Below are positions 36,121 to 44,384 of a stretch of DNA of 64,000 bases, in pieces. This DNA comes from JBHYDC01 sp051861205. Its GTDB lineage: Bacteria > Pseudomonadota > Alphaproteobacteria > Rhizobiales > Pleomorphomonadaceae. The stretch spans positions 225,405 to 289,404 of the forward strand of contig JBHYDC010000002.1 of assembly GCA_051861205.1 (NCBI GenBank), written 5' to 3'. Position 1 is the stretch's first letter. Every line of letters begins with the position of its first letter. Made by a program: the position numbers and the translations under genes. Under the pieces are notes generated by a model that was not told the origin of the DNA, ran no database searches, and saw nothing but the letters and a program-made list of their open reading frames with translations.

Positions 36121-36267
36121 ATGGACTCCGGTTTGATCATTGCCTTGGAAGTGTCGCTCGTCTTCGGGCTGGTGATCGCTTGGGGCGTGATGGAAATGCG
36201 ATCGCTGGCCAAGGCACGGCGCGAGCGCGAAAGCCGCGAGGCGCAGAAAACGGTGGACGAAGGCTGA
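36121..36267 (+). CDS. 48-residue single-span membrane protein after crtB
   Basis: A very short gene: ATG preceded by GAGG at six bases, one hydrophobic helix (about residues 4-24, LIIALEVSLVFGLVIAWGVM) and a charged tail (KARRERESREAQ). It ends 15 bases before the tail of crtC on the other strand. Spacing and ribosome site indicate a real gene in the crtB transcript; the function is unknown. A similar small membrane ORF may occur after crtB in other purple bacterial clusters, which I cannot check here. Confidence 0.7.
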   Translation: MDSGLIIALEVSLVFGLVIAWGVMEMRSLAKARRERESREAQKTVDEG

Positions 36268-36282
36268 TCGCGCTTCGCGGTC

Positions 36283-37191
36283 CTAAGCCCGCGTCCGGCG
36301 CGGCATTCTGAACGGCAGCAATATCTGCACCCAGTTGCTCGCGAACCGATCGAGCGACAGGCTTTCATGCATGGCGACCGTGGGTCCGGCCGCCGTTTCG
36401 AGCTTCACCAGCGAGCGGGTGTAGAAGGGCGTATCCTCCAGCGTGTCCGCGACGGCGGGCGCTGATACTGACCGCGTGCCACGCCCGATCCGCCAGCCTG
36501 TTCCGGGCAACCGGTGGCGGGGCGGCGGTTCGACAGCGCGTACCCCGCCTGCCGCGTCGAGCGCGAGGCTGAGGCTGTGCTTGGTGCCGTCGCGGCGGTT
36601 GACGTCGTAATAGACGGTGGTCTCTCCGGGCACCGACGAGCGGCTCCAGTCCCAGGTGGTAAAGCCGCGCTCCAGGGGTTCGTCGCCCTGGTTGAAATCG
36701 CAATAGCCTGAGCCGGACCAGGAGAGACCGGGCTTTTCAAGCGCGACCTCGATCCGCGCGACCGGCGTGATCGGACGCCAATGGTGACGGCCGGCGCTGT
36801 CCAAGGGGTAATGCACGGAGCCGATCGCGGAGGGGTGGACGGTGATCCGGCCCCGGATCCTGGACGGCCAGGGGGAGGTCACCTCGTCTACGTCGATCAC
36901 AAGGCGGGTGCCGTCGAAGGTGAGGCGGCTTTTGCCGATACCGAGGGTGCTTTGATCGCGGGCAAGGTCGGCCCGGCCGCGCTCGGTCATCGCCCAGCGC
37001 TTTCCGGCCGCGCCATAGAGTACGACGTTGACGGCGATATGGTTGTCCGGATCGGCGCGGCCGGTCTTGCGGCGGGCAAAGGCGTAGTAGGGCGAAAACA
37101 CGCTGCCAACGAAGGCGATCAGCGTGAAGGCGTGCCGGCCGTCGTCGGAGAGGCCGTCGACGTACCACCAGGCATAGCCGCCGGGAACCAC
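36283..37191 (-). CDS. crtC: Carotenoid 1,2-hydratase (hydroxyneurosporene synthase)
   Basis: Adds water to the 1,2 double bond of neurosporene or lycopene on the way to spheroidene or spirilloxanthin. Family stretches are GGYAWWYVDGLSDDGRH, IAFVGSVFSPYYAFARRK and WSGSGYCDFNQGDEPLERGF. The start is unsettled: the GTG at 37191 gives 302 residues and lies just before conserved sequence; a TTG at 37320 would give 345. No ribosome site is obvious, consistent with coupling to crtD, whose 3' end it overlaps by 73 bases. Confidence 0.88.
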   Translation of the reverse strand: MVPGGYAWWYVDGLSDDGRHAFTLIAFVGSVFSPYYAFARRKTGRADPDNHIAVNVVLYGAAGKRWAMTERGRADLARDQSTLGIGKSRLTFDGTRLVIDVDEVTSPWPSRIRGRITVHPSAIGSVHYPLDSAGRHHWRPITPVARIEVALEKPGLSWSGSGYCDFNQGDEPLERGFTTWDWSRSSVPGETTVYYDVNRRDGTKHSLSLALDAAGGVRAVEPPPRHRLPGTGWRIGRGTRSVSAPAVADTLEDTPFYTRSLVKLETAAGPTVAMHESLSLDRFASNWVQILLPFRMPRRTRA

Positions 37192-38687
37192 CGACGTTTC
37201 GAAGCCAAATCCTTCAGAACCGCCCGCGCGGCCGCCCGCCCCGACAAGGCCGCCATCGGCATGCCCGGACCCGGATGGGCGCTGCCGCCCGCGATGTAAA
37301 GCCCCGGCATCCGCGTCCAAGGTCCCGGTCGGCGGAAGGCCGATATCCAGCCGTGCGTCGCGCGTCCGTAGAGCGCTCCCCCCGTCGCGGGAAATCTCGT
37401 CTCGAAGTCCGCCGGTGTGGTGATCACCGGGTCGGTCAAGGTCAAGTTCAGACCGCAGCGGTTCAAATGGTGCACGGTCGCTGTCTGGCATCGGGCGATC
37501 TCCTCCGGCGCGAGCGGGCGGGTATCGCCGTCGGGCGGGGCGTTGACGAGAATGAAAAGGCGCTCAAGCGCGGCCGGACCGGCATTTATCCCGGCGCCGT
37601 CGCGGTCCTCGGCGCAGACGTAGACCGTGGGCGCGCGCGGGAGCCGGCGATGATCGAAGATGTCGCGGAATTCGGCGGGATAGTCGTCCGAGAAGAACAC
37701 GGTGTGGCGGGCAAGCGGCAGGCCGCGCGGGGCGGCGCCGGCCGTGAAGGTGAGCGCGGAGAGCGAACGCGCGGCGCGTGGCAGCGCCGGCACGGCGCCG
37801 CACGTGCCCGCCCCGAACCGGCCGGAGGCAAGCGCGCCCCCGTCGGCGTTGCAGACGATCACATCGGCCGCGATCCGCTCGCCGGAGGCAAGCACGACAG
37901 CGGTAGGGCGGCCTCCCGCCGCCTCGATCGAGGCGACGTGCGCGCGAGTGCGAATTTCCACGCCCTGCGCCTCGGCAAGCCCGGCAAGGGCGCCGGCGAG
38001 ACAGCGGATGCCGCCCTCGATCAACCACACGCCGCATTGCTCGACATGGGCGACGAGCATCAGCGTCGCCGGCGCAAGATAGGGCGACGAGCCGCAATAG
38101 GTGGCGTAGCGGCCGAAAAGCTGAACAAGGCGCGGGTCGCGAAAATGGCGCTCCAGCGCGCGGGTCAGCGTCACGAAGGAGGGCAGCGCCATCAGGTCGG
38201 GCAAGCCGGAAAGCCCGGCGGAGCGGACGAGACCGGGCAGGCTCGCCCGGTCGGCCCGGATGTAGCCCGTCTCAAGCGTCTCAAAGACGCGTTTGGCGGA
38301 GGCCATGAAGCGGCGGAAGCCGTCCGCCTCACCCGCGCCCGCGAAATCTCCGATGGCGTCGGCCGAGCGTTCAAGGTCGGCATGGAGATCGAGACGTGAT
38401 CCGTCGCTCCAGGCGTGGCGGGCGAGCGTTTCGGCCGGGGTGAGGGTGAGATTATCGGCAAGGCGTGAGCCGGCATTCTCGAAAATTTCGTCGAACACGG
38501 CACGCATGGTGAGCACGGTCGGCCCGCAATCGATCGGGCCGGCGGGGCTCGGCGTCGCGCGGATCTTGCCGCCGATCGTCTCGCCGCGCTCGAAAAGCGT
38601 GACGCTGAGGCCGGAGCGCGCCAGATCGAGCGCAGCGGTGAGACCCGCGACGCCGCCCCCGATCACGACCGCCCGAACGGATTTCAA
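37119..38687 (-). CDS. crtD: Methoxyneurosporene/hydroxyneurosporene dehydrogenase
   Basis: FAD-dependent 3,4-desaturase of the spheroidene/spirilloxanthin pathway. The 522-residue protein opens VRAVVIGGGVAGLTAALDLA, has FERGETIGGKIRA and CGPTVLTMR, and ends with LYIAGGSAHPGPGMPMAALSGR. I chose TTG at 38687 because GGAG lies eight bases upstream and the protein begins two residues before the FAD fold; no in-frame ATG is close. About 25 residues of C-terminal tail are encoded in the overlap with crtC. Confidence 0.92.
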   Translation of the reverse strand: MKSVRAVVIGGGVAGLTAALDLARSGLSVTLFERGETIGGKIRATPSPAGPIDCGPTVLTMRAVFDEIFENAGSRLADNLTLTPAETLARHAWSDGSRLDLHADLERSADAIGDFAGAGEADGFRRFMASAKRVFETLETGYIRADRASLPGLVRSAGLSGLPDLMALPSFVTLTRALERHFRDPRLVQLFGRYATYCGSSPYLAPATLMLVAHVEQCGVWLIEGGIRCLAGALAGLAEAQGVEIRTRAHVASIEAAGGRPTAVVLASGERIAADVIVCNADGGALASGRFGAGTCGAVPALPRAARSLSALTFTAGAAPRGLPLARHTVFFSDDYPAEFRDIFDHRRLPRAPTVYVCAEDRDGAGINAGPAALERLFILVNAPPDGDTRPLAPEEIARCQTATVHHLNRCGLNLTLTDPVITTPADFETRFPATGGALYGRATHGWISAFRRPGPWTRMPGLYIAGGSAHPGPGMPMAALSGRAAARAVLKDLASKRRWFPAAMPGGTSTASPTTAGTPSR

Positions 38688-38701
38688 GATGTGGACTCCG
38701 G

Positions 38702-38766
38702 TTGACAGGTTCCCGGTCTCACTGTCATAGTTTTTAGACAGTTTGCAATGACCAATCTGCTTGACA
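38702..38766. promoter_or_regulatory. crtD/crtE divergent promoter with an 8-bp-spaced PpsR box pair
   Basis: An exact TGT-N12-ACA box (38723-38740) is followed after exactly 8 bp by TGA-N12-ACA (38749-38766), one base off consensus. On the plus strand TTGACA (38702-38707), 17 bases and TCATAG form a weak sigma-70 promoter for crtE, which the first box would block. The second box ends in TTGACAGTTTTGG, a string also found before bchF. Confidence 0.75.
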
Positions 38767-38784
38767 GTTTTGGAGGAGATGCCG

Positions 38785-39651
38785 ATGGACGCGGGATTGC
38801 GCATCGATGGAGCCCTCCTTGCGGCGCTCTCCACAACCAGTATCGGCTGTCCGCCGCGCCTTGCCGAAGCCATGCGCTATTCGGTGTTTCCCGGCGGCGC
38901 GCGGGTTCGCCCCAAGCTCGTTCTCGCAGTCGCCTGGGCCTGCGGCGATGATGACCCGGAAGCGGCGGACGGTGCGGCGGCGGCGCTGGAATTCCTGCAC
39001 TGCGCCTCTCTCGTTCACGACGACATGCCTTGTTTCGACGCGGCCGCGACGCGGCGCGGCAAACCCTCCGTCCACATGGCCTATGGCGAAAGCCTCGCGC
39101 TTTTGACGGGCGACGCGCTGATCGTGCTGGCTTTCGAAACGCTGGCGCGGCGGGCGGTCGCTCATCCCGCACGCTTGGCGGCGCTGGTGCGGATCGTAGC
39201 GGGGGCCGTGGGCGCGCCGGGCGGCATCGTTGCCGGGCAGGCCTTCGAATGCGAGCCGACCGTCGAGTTCGATCTTTACCACCGGGCCAAGACCGGCAGC
39301 CTGTTCGCCGGCGCCACCATGGCGGGCGCCGCGGCGGCAGGCCACGAGCCGGAGGCTTGGCGATCCCTCGGCGGGCTGATTGGCGAGGCCTATCAGGTGG
39401 CGGACGACATTTCCGACCTTGTGGCGGCGCCCGAAGATCTCGGCAAGCCGGTCGGGCAGGATCTCGCGCTCGGACGGCCGAGCGCCACGCGTGAGCTTGG
39501 CCTTGAAGGGGCGGCGGCGCATCTGCGTGCGCTTGTGCGCGAGGCGATCGACGTGGTGCCGCCGTGCCGGGGCGAGGACATGCTGAAGGCGATGATCCTG
39601 CGCGAAACCCAGAAGTTCGTGCCACCGGAGCTCGCGCTACGCGCGGCCTGA
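38785..39651 (+). CDS. crtE: Geranylgeranyl diphosphate synthase
   Basis: Makes the C20 precursor used by both crtB and bchG. The 288-residue polyprenyl synthase has the Asp-rich motifs VHDDMPCFD and VADDISD and the GGARVRPKLVL start region. GGAGGAG ends six bases before the chosen ATG (38785); another ATG at 38779 abuts that ribosome site and is less likely. crtF follows after four bases. Confidence 0.94.
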   Translation: MDAGLRIDGALLAALSTTSIGCPPRLAEAMRYSVFPGGARVRPKLVLAVAWACGDDDPEAADGAAAALEFLHCASLVHDDMPCFDAAATRRGKPSVHMAYGESLALLTGDALIVLAFETLARRAVAHPARLAALVRIVAGAVGAPGGIVAGQAFECEPTVEFDLYHRAKTGSLFAGATMAGAAAAGHEPEAWRSLGGLIGEAYQVADDISDLVAAPEDLGKPVGQDLALGRPSATRELGLEGAAAHLRALVREAIDVVPPCRGEDMLKAMILRETQKFVPPELALRAA

Positions 39652-39655
39652 TCGA

Positions 39656-40819
39656 ATGGTCTCGCTCATCGATCCAACCGAGGCGGCGCCCATGCCGCGA
39701 CCCCACTGGCGCGACCGGTTGACCGACTGGCGCAACCGGCTGATCGCCGACCCCAAGTTCCAACGCTGGGCGGCCCGGTTTCCGCTGACCAAGCCGGTGG
39801 CGCGGTCGCGGGCGGCGGCGTTGTTCGATCTTTGCGCTGGTTTTGTCTATTCGCAGGTGCTTCTCGCCTGCGTGGAACTCGGCTTGTTCCAGCGTCTCGC
39901 ACGCGGCCCCCTGACGGCTGGCGAGCTTGCTGCGATCTGCCGGATGGACGGCGATGCCGCTGACCGCCTGATCGCGGCGGCCGTGTCGCTGCGGCTCTTC
40001 GCGCTGCGGGCCGACGGTCGCTACGGTCTCGGCGATCTCGGGGCGGCGCTCGTCGGCAATCCGGGTCTTGAAGCCATGATCCGCCATCACGCGCTGGTCT
40101 ACCGGGATCTCGCCGATCCCGTCCGGCTGTTGCGGCGCGAAGCGGGTGAGACGGAGCTTCACCGATTTTGGGCCTATTCCGGCCCCTCCGCCACGCCGGG
40201 CAGCGCGGATGCGCAGGCTTATTCGGCGCTGATGGCGGCAACGCAAAGCTTCGTGCAGGACGAGGTGCTGGACGCCTATCCCTTCGCGCGCCACCGTCAC
40301 ATCTTGGACGTCGGCGGCGGCAACGGCGGATTTTTGAGCGCGGTCGGACGGAAAGCGCCGGACGCGCGGCTCCAGGTTTTCGATCTTCCTCCGGTCGCGG
40401 AACTTGCCGCCGCACGCTTCGTCGCGACGGATCTCGCCGGCCGGGCGAGCGCGATCGGCGGCGATTTTCGGGTGGATCCGTTGCCGGCCGGCGCGGATCT
40501 GGTGACGCTGGTGCGCATCCTTCACGACCACGACGACGAAACCGTGCGGGCGCTTTTGGCGTCCGCGCACCGCGCGCTCGCCCCCGGCGGATGGATTCTC
40601 GTCGCCGAACCTCTGGGCGAAACCCCCGGCGTCGCCCGCGTCGGCGACGCCTATTTCGGGCTTTACCTGTTCGCCATGGGGCGCGGCCGACCCCGGACCG
40701 CGGCGGCTTTGAGCCAAATGATGCAGTCGGCCGGGTTTGCCGACGTGAAAAATCTTCCAACCAACCGCCCCATGCTCACCTCGCTCCTCACAGGACAAAA
40801 AAGCGAAGTGACGGTTTAG
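39656..40819 (+). CDS. crtF: Hydroxyneurosporene/demethylspheroidene O-methyltransferase
   Basis: SAM-dependent methylation of the 1-hydroxyl of carotenoids, leading to methoxy carotenoids such as spirilloxanthin. The 387-residue protein has an N-terminal dimerisation/winged-helix region, the SAM loop ILDVGGGNGGFLSAV near residue 219, and LHDHDDETV with the catalytic His-Asp. A later ATG (39692) could also serve. crtE-crtF are followed by the bchC promoter. Confidence 0.92.
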   Translation: MVSLIDPTEAAPMPRPHWRDRLTDWRNRLIADPKFQRWAARFPLTKPVARSRAAALFDLCAGFVYSQVLLACVELGLFQRLARGPLTAGELAAICRMDGDAADRLIAAAVSLRLFALRADGRYGLGDLGAALVGNPGLEAMIRHHALVYRDLADPVRLLRREAGETELHRFWAYSGPSATPGSADAQAYSALMAATQSFVQDEVLDAYPFARHRHILDVGGGNGGFLSAVGRKAPDARLQVFDLPPVAELAAARFVATDLAGRASAIGGDFRVDPLPAGADLVTLVRILHDHDDETVRALLASAHRALAPGGWILVAEPLGETPGVARVGDAYFGLYLFAMGRGRPRTAAALSQMMQSAGFADVKNLPTNRPMLTSLLTGQKSEVTV

Positions 40820-40820
40820 C

Positions 40821-40864
40821 TGTAAGACAATCTTGACAACAAAAGCTGTCAGGTGTCTGTTACA
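40821..40864 (+). promoter_or_regulatory. bchC promoter: two perfect PpsR/CrtJ boxes 8 bp apart
   Basis: TGTAAGACAATCTTGACA (40821-40838) and TGTCAGGTGTCTGTTACA (40847-40864) both fit TGT-N12-ACA exactly and are separated by 8 bp, the layout known for cooperative CrtJ/PpsR binding at Rhodobacter bchC. TTGACA at 40833-40838 inside the first box and TCTGTT 17 bases on could be the promoter. The first box starts two bases after the crtF stop. Confidence 0.88.
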
Positions 40865-40897
40865 GTGACAAGCGGCGATCCTCCGCTGGAGACCATG

Positions 40898-41833
40898 ATG
40901 GACGCCTTAGCCGTTCTCTTCGAAGCGCCGGAACAGCTGTCTCTCAGCTGGCTTCCGCTCGAAGCGGCGGGAGAGGGCGATCTTCTGGTCGAGGTCGATT
41001 ACAGCGGCATCAGCACCGGAACGGAGCGCTTGCTCTACCGGGGCCGGATGCCGGCCTTTCCCGGCATGGGCTATCCGCTGGTGCCGGGTTACGAGACGGT
41101 CGGCCGCGTGGTCGAAGCAGGGCGTTCCGCCAAACGGCGACCCGGCGATGCCGTCTTCGTGCCGGGCGCACGCTGCTTTGGTCCGGTGCGCGGGCTGTTC
41201 GGCGGGGCGGCGTCTCACCTCGTCGTATCTGACGACCGGGCGATTTCAATCGATAAAGATCTGGGCGAAGAGGGTGTCCTCCTCGCCCTCGCCGCAACCG
41301 CGCGGCACGCGATCACGGCCGGTTCGGTGCCGGAGCTGATCGTGGGTCACGGCGTTCTCGGGCGGTTGATCGCGCGAATCGTCGTCGCGCTCGGCGGTCC
41401 CGCCCCCACGGTTTGGGAAGCGAACGCCGGTCGCCGCGACGGAGCCAAGGGTTATGCCGTAACCAGCGCTGAGGCCGATCCGCGCCGCGACTACGCTGTC
41501 ATCTGCGACGCGAGCGGCGATCCGGCAATCCTCGACACGCTGATCGCACGGCTTGCGCCGGGCGGTGAAGTGGTGCTCGCCGGCTTCTACGAAGCGCCGC
41601 TCAGTTTTGCATTTCCGCCCGCCTTCATGCGGGAAGCGCGCCTGCGGGTCGCTGCTGAATTCAAGCCGGCGGATGTCACCGATGTCGTGCGGCTGATCGG
41701 CGAAGGCCGGTTGTCCCTCAGTGGATTGATAACGCATCGCCATCCGGCCGTTGAGGCGCCTGCCGCCTACGACACGGCCTTCGGCGATCCGGCTTGCCTG
41801 AAGATGATTCTCGACTGGAGGGGACGCGCATGA
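40898..41833 (+). CDS. bchC: 3-hydroxyethyl bacteriochlorophyllide a dehydrogenase
   Basis: Zinc-free medium-chain dehydrogenase-like enzyme oxidising the C3 hydroxyethyl to acetyl. The 311-residue protein has GTERLLYRGRMPAFPGMGYPL and PGYETVGRVVEAG and a C-terminal Rossmann part. The second of two ATGs is preferred (GGAG six bases upstream); a longer GTG frame would begin inside the second PpsR box. Stop overlaps bchX (ATGA). Confidence 0.94.
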   Translation: MDALAVLFEAPEQLSLSWLPLEAAGEGDLLVEVDYSGISTGTERLLYRGRMPAFPGMGYPLVPGYETVGRVVEAGRSAKRRPGDAVFVPGARCFGPVRGLFGGAASHLVVSDDRAISIDKDLGEEGVLLALAATARHAITAGSVPELIVGHGVLGRLIARIVVALGGPAPTVWEANAGRRDGAKGYAVTSAEADPRRDYAVICDASGDPAILDTLIARLAPGGEVVLAGFYEAPLSFAFPPAFMREARLRVAAEFKPADVTDVVRLIGEGRLSLSGLITHRHPAVEAPAAYDTAFGDPACLKMILDWRGRA

Positions 41834-42843
41834 ATACGGTCGTCAAGATCAAGGCGGCGTCCGAGCCATCCCAGGCCGAGCGCCTGCGCATGGAAGCATC
41901 GATCGAGCCGGATGCGGTATCGACGGCGGTGCCGACCAAGACCACGCAGATCATCGCGATCTACGGCAAGGGCGGCATCGGCAAGAGCTTCACGCTCGCC
42001 AACCTCTCCTACAACATGGCGCAAAATGGCAAGAAGGTGCTGCTCATCGGCTGTGATCCGAAGAGCGATACGACCTCCCTGCTGTTCGGCGGACGGGCCT
42101 GCCCGACCATCATCGAAACCTCGTCGAAGAAGAAGCTCGCCGGCGAAGAGGTCAAGATCGGCGACGTCTGCTTCAAGCGCGACGGCGTCTACGCGATGGA
42201 GCTTGGCGGACCGGAAGTCGGCCGCGGCTGCGGCGGACGCGGCATCATCCACGGCTTCGAACTCCTGGAAAAGCTCGGCTTCCATGAGTGGGGCTTTGAT
42301 TACGTTCTCCTCGATTTCCTTGGCGACGTGGTGTGCGGCGGCTTCGGCCTGCCGATCGCCCGCGACATGTGCCAGAAGGTGATCGTGGTCGGCTCGAACG
42401 ACCTGCAATCGCTCTATGTGGCGAACAACGTCTGCTCGGCGGTCGAATACTTCCGCAAGCTCGGCGGCAACGTCGGCGTCGCCGGCATGGTCATCAACAA
42501 GGACGACGGCACGGGCGAGGCGGCAGCCTTCGCCGAGGCCGTGGGCATTCCGGTGCTCGCCGCCATCCCGGCCGACGAGGATATCCGCCGCAAGAGCGCG
42601 AATTACGAAATCGTCGGGCGTCCAGGCGACCAATGGGCGTCGCTGTTCGATGGGCTCGCCGACAATGTCGCGACTGCGCCGCCGGTGCGTCCCACCCCCC
42701 TGACCCAGGATGGTCTTCTCGGCCTGTTCAAAAGCGAGGTCGTCGGTCGCGGCGTCGTGCTCGAACCGGCCACGATGGAAGACATGTGCGGCAAGAGCAG
42801 CTTTGAAAAACCGTCGCTCGAAGTCGTCTACGACACAGTCTGA
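41830..42843 (+). CDS. bchX: Chlorophyllide a reductase iron protein X
   Basis: NifH-like ATPase feeding electrons to BchYZ, which reduces ring B of chlorophyllide to the bacteriochlorin level. The 337-residue protein has P-loop YGKGGIGKSFTLANLS (about 45-60) and the cluster cysteines in GRGCGGRG and VVCGGFGLP. Coupled to bchC by ATGA. Followed by bchY after 17 bases. Confidence 0.96.
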   Translation: MNTVVKIKAASEPSQAERLRMEASIEPDAVSTAVPTKTTQIIAIYGKGGIGKSFTLANLSYNMAQNGKKVLLIGCDPKSDTTSLLFGGRACPTIIETSSKKKLAGEEVKIGDVCFKRDGVYAMELGGPEVGRGCGGRGIIHGFELLEKLGFHEWGFDYVLLDFLGDVVCGGFGLPIARDMCQKVIVVGSNDLQSLYVANNVCSAVEYFRKLGGNVGVAGMVINKDDGTGEAAAFAEAVGIPVLAAIPADEDIRRKSANYEIVGRPGDQWASLFDGLADNVATAPPVRPTPLTQDGLLGLFKSEVVGRGVVLEPATMEDMCGKSSFEKPSLEVVYDTV

Positions 42844-42860
42844 AATTCCTGAGATCCGCC

Positions 42861-44384
42861 ATGACCGTTCTTGATGAACACGATACCAGCCCGGTTGCCG
42901 ACAGCGTCGTCAACGATGGCTGCCATGGCGGGAAAGCGACGATGCGCGAGGCCGCGAAGGCGGCTGGCCAGAGCGATCTGCTCGACAAATACGCGGCCGA
43001 CTATCCCGTCGGCCCCCATGATCAGCCGCAGTCGATGTGCCCGGCCTTCGGATCGCTGCGCGTGGGCTTGCGGATGCGGCGGACGGCGACGGTGCTCTCG
43101 GGTTCGGCTTGCTGCGTCTACGGGCTGACGTTCACCTCGCACTTTTATGGGGCGAAGCGGACGGTCGGCTACGTGCCGTTCAATTCGGAAACGCTGGTCA
43201 CCGGTAAGCTGTTCGAGGACATCCGCGAAGCCGTCTATAAGCTCGCCGATCCCGTGCTCTACGACACGATCGTGGTAACGAACCTTTGCGTTCCCTCCGC
43301 CTCCGGCGTGCCGCTCCGGCTTTTGCCGAAAGAAATCAACGGCGTCCGTATCATCGGCATCGACGTGCCGGGATTTGGCATTCCGACCCACGCGGAAGCC
43401 AAAGACGTTCTCGCCGGCGCCATGCTCGCCTATGCCCGGCGCGAGGCCGAGCATGGTCCGGTCGCCGCCCCGCGCGGTGGTCCGAGCGAGCGGCCGACGG
43501 TGACGCTGCTTGGCGAGATGTTCCCCGCCGATCCTGTTGGCATAGGCCGGATGCTGGAGCCGCTTGGTCTCGCGGCGGGTCCGGTGGTGCCGACGCGCGA
43601 GTGGCGCGAGCTTTATGCCGCGCTCGATTGCGCGGTCGTTGCGGCCATTCACCCGTTCTACACGGCCTCGGTGCGCGAGTTCGAGGCGGCGGGGCGGACG
43701 GTGGTCGGTTCGGCTCCGGTCGGCCACGACGGGACGGCGGCTTGGCTGGACGCGATCGGGGATGCCTGCGGCGTGCCCAAACGGCTTGTCGACGAAGCAA
43801 AGAACAAGCAGCTTCAGGCCATTCGCGGCGCGCTGGCGGGCTCGCCGATCAAGGGTCGGATCACGGTTTCGGGCTATGAGGGCTCCGAGCTTCTCGTCGC
43901 GCGGCTGCTGGTCGAAAGCGGCGCCGAGGTGAAATACGTCGGCACGGCTTGCCCGCGCACGCGCTGGTCGGATCCGGACCGCGAGTGGCTGGAGGCGAAG
44001 GGCGTGCCCGTCACCTACCGCGCCTCGCTGGAGCAAGACATTGCGGCGCTGATGGAGCACCGGCCGGATCTGGCCATCGGCACGACGCCGGTGGTGCAGA
44101 AGGCCAAGGAACTCGCGATCCCTGGGCTCTACTTCACCAATCTCATCTCCGCCCGGCCGTTGTTCGGGGCGGCCGGCGCCGGCTCGCTGGCGCAGGTCGT
44201 CAATGCCGCGATCGGCAACAAGGCGCGCTTCGCCGCGATGGAGGAATTTTTCGCGGGTGTCGGCACGGGTGAAACCGCCGGCGTCTGGGAAGGTCAGCCG
44301 AAGGAACGCCCTGAGTTTCGCGAGCAGATGCAGCGCCGCCTCGACAAGCAGTTGAAGGCGAAGAAGGCCGAGGAGATGATCTGA
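42861..44384 (+). CDS. bchY: Chlorophyllide a reductase subunit Y
   Basis: One half of the catalytic BchYZ heterotetramer. The 507-residue protein has the family stretch QPQSMCPAFGSLRVGLRMRR, SACCVYGLTFTSHFYGAKR and TNLCVPSASGVPL, which hold the iron-sulfur cysteines. Its stop shares one base with the bchZ start (TGATG). Typical length is about 490-510 residues. Confidence 0.95.
   Translation: MTVLDEHDTSPVADSVVNDGCHGGKATMREAAKAAGQSDLLDKYAADYPVGPHDQPQSMCPAFGSLRVGLRMRRTATVLSGSACCVYGLTFTSHFYGAKRTVGYVPFNSETLVTGKLFEDIREAVYKLADPVLYDTIVVTNLCVPSASGVPLRLLPKEINGVRIIGIDVPGFGIPTHAEAKDVLAGAMLAYARREAEHGPVAAPRGGPSERPTVTLLGEMFPADPVGIGRMLEPLGLAAGPVVPTREWRELYAALDCAVVAAIHPFYTASVREFEAAGRTVVGSAPVGHDGTAAWLDAIGDACGVPKRLVDEAKNKQLQAIRGALAGSPIKGRITVSGYEGSELLVARLLVESGAEVKYVGTACPRTRWSDPDREWLEAKGVPVTYRASLEQDIAALMEHRPDLAIGTTPVVQKAKELAIPGLYFTNLISARPLFGAAGAGSLAQVVNAAIGNKARFAAMEEFFAGVGTGETAGVWEGQPKERPEFREQMQRRLDKQLKAKKAEEMI

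Noticed and set aside
38684..40798. 704-codon minus-strand frame across crtE and crtF
   Set aside because: Spans two real plus-strand genes and their promoter, with low-complexity Arg/Pro content; a shadow.
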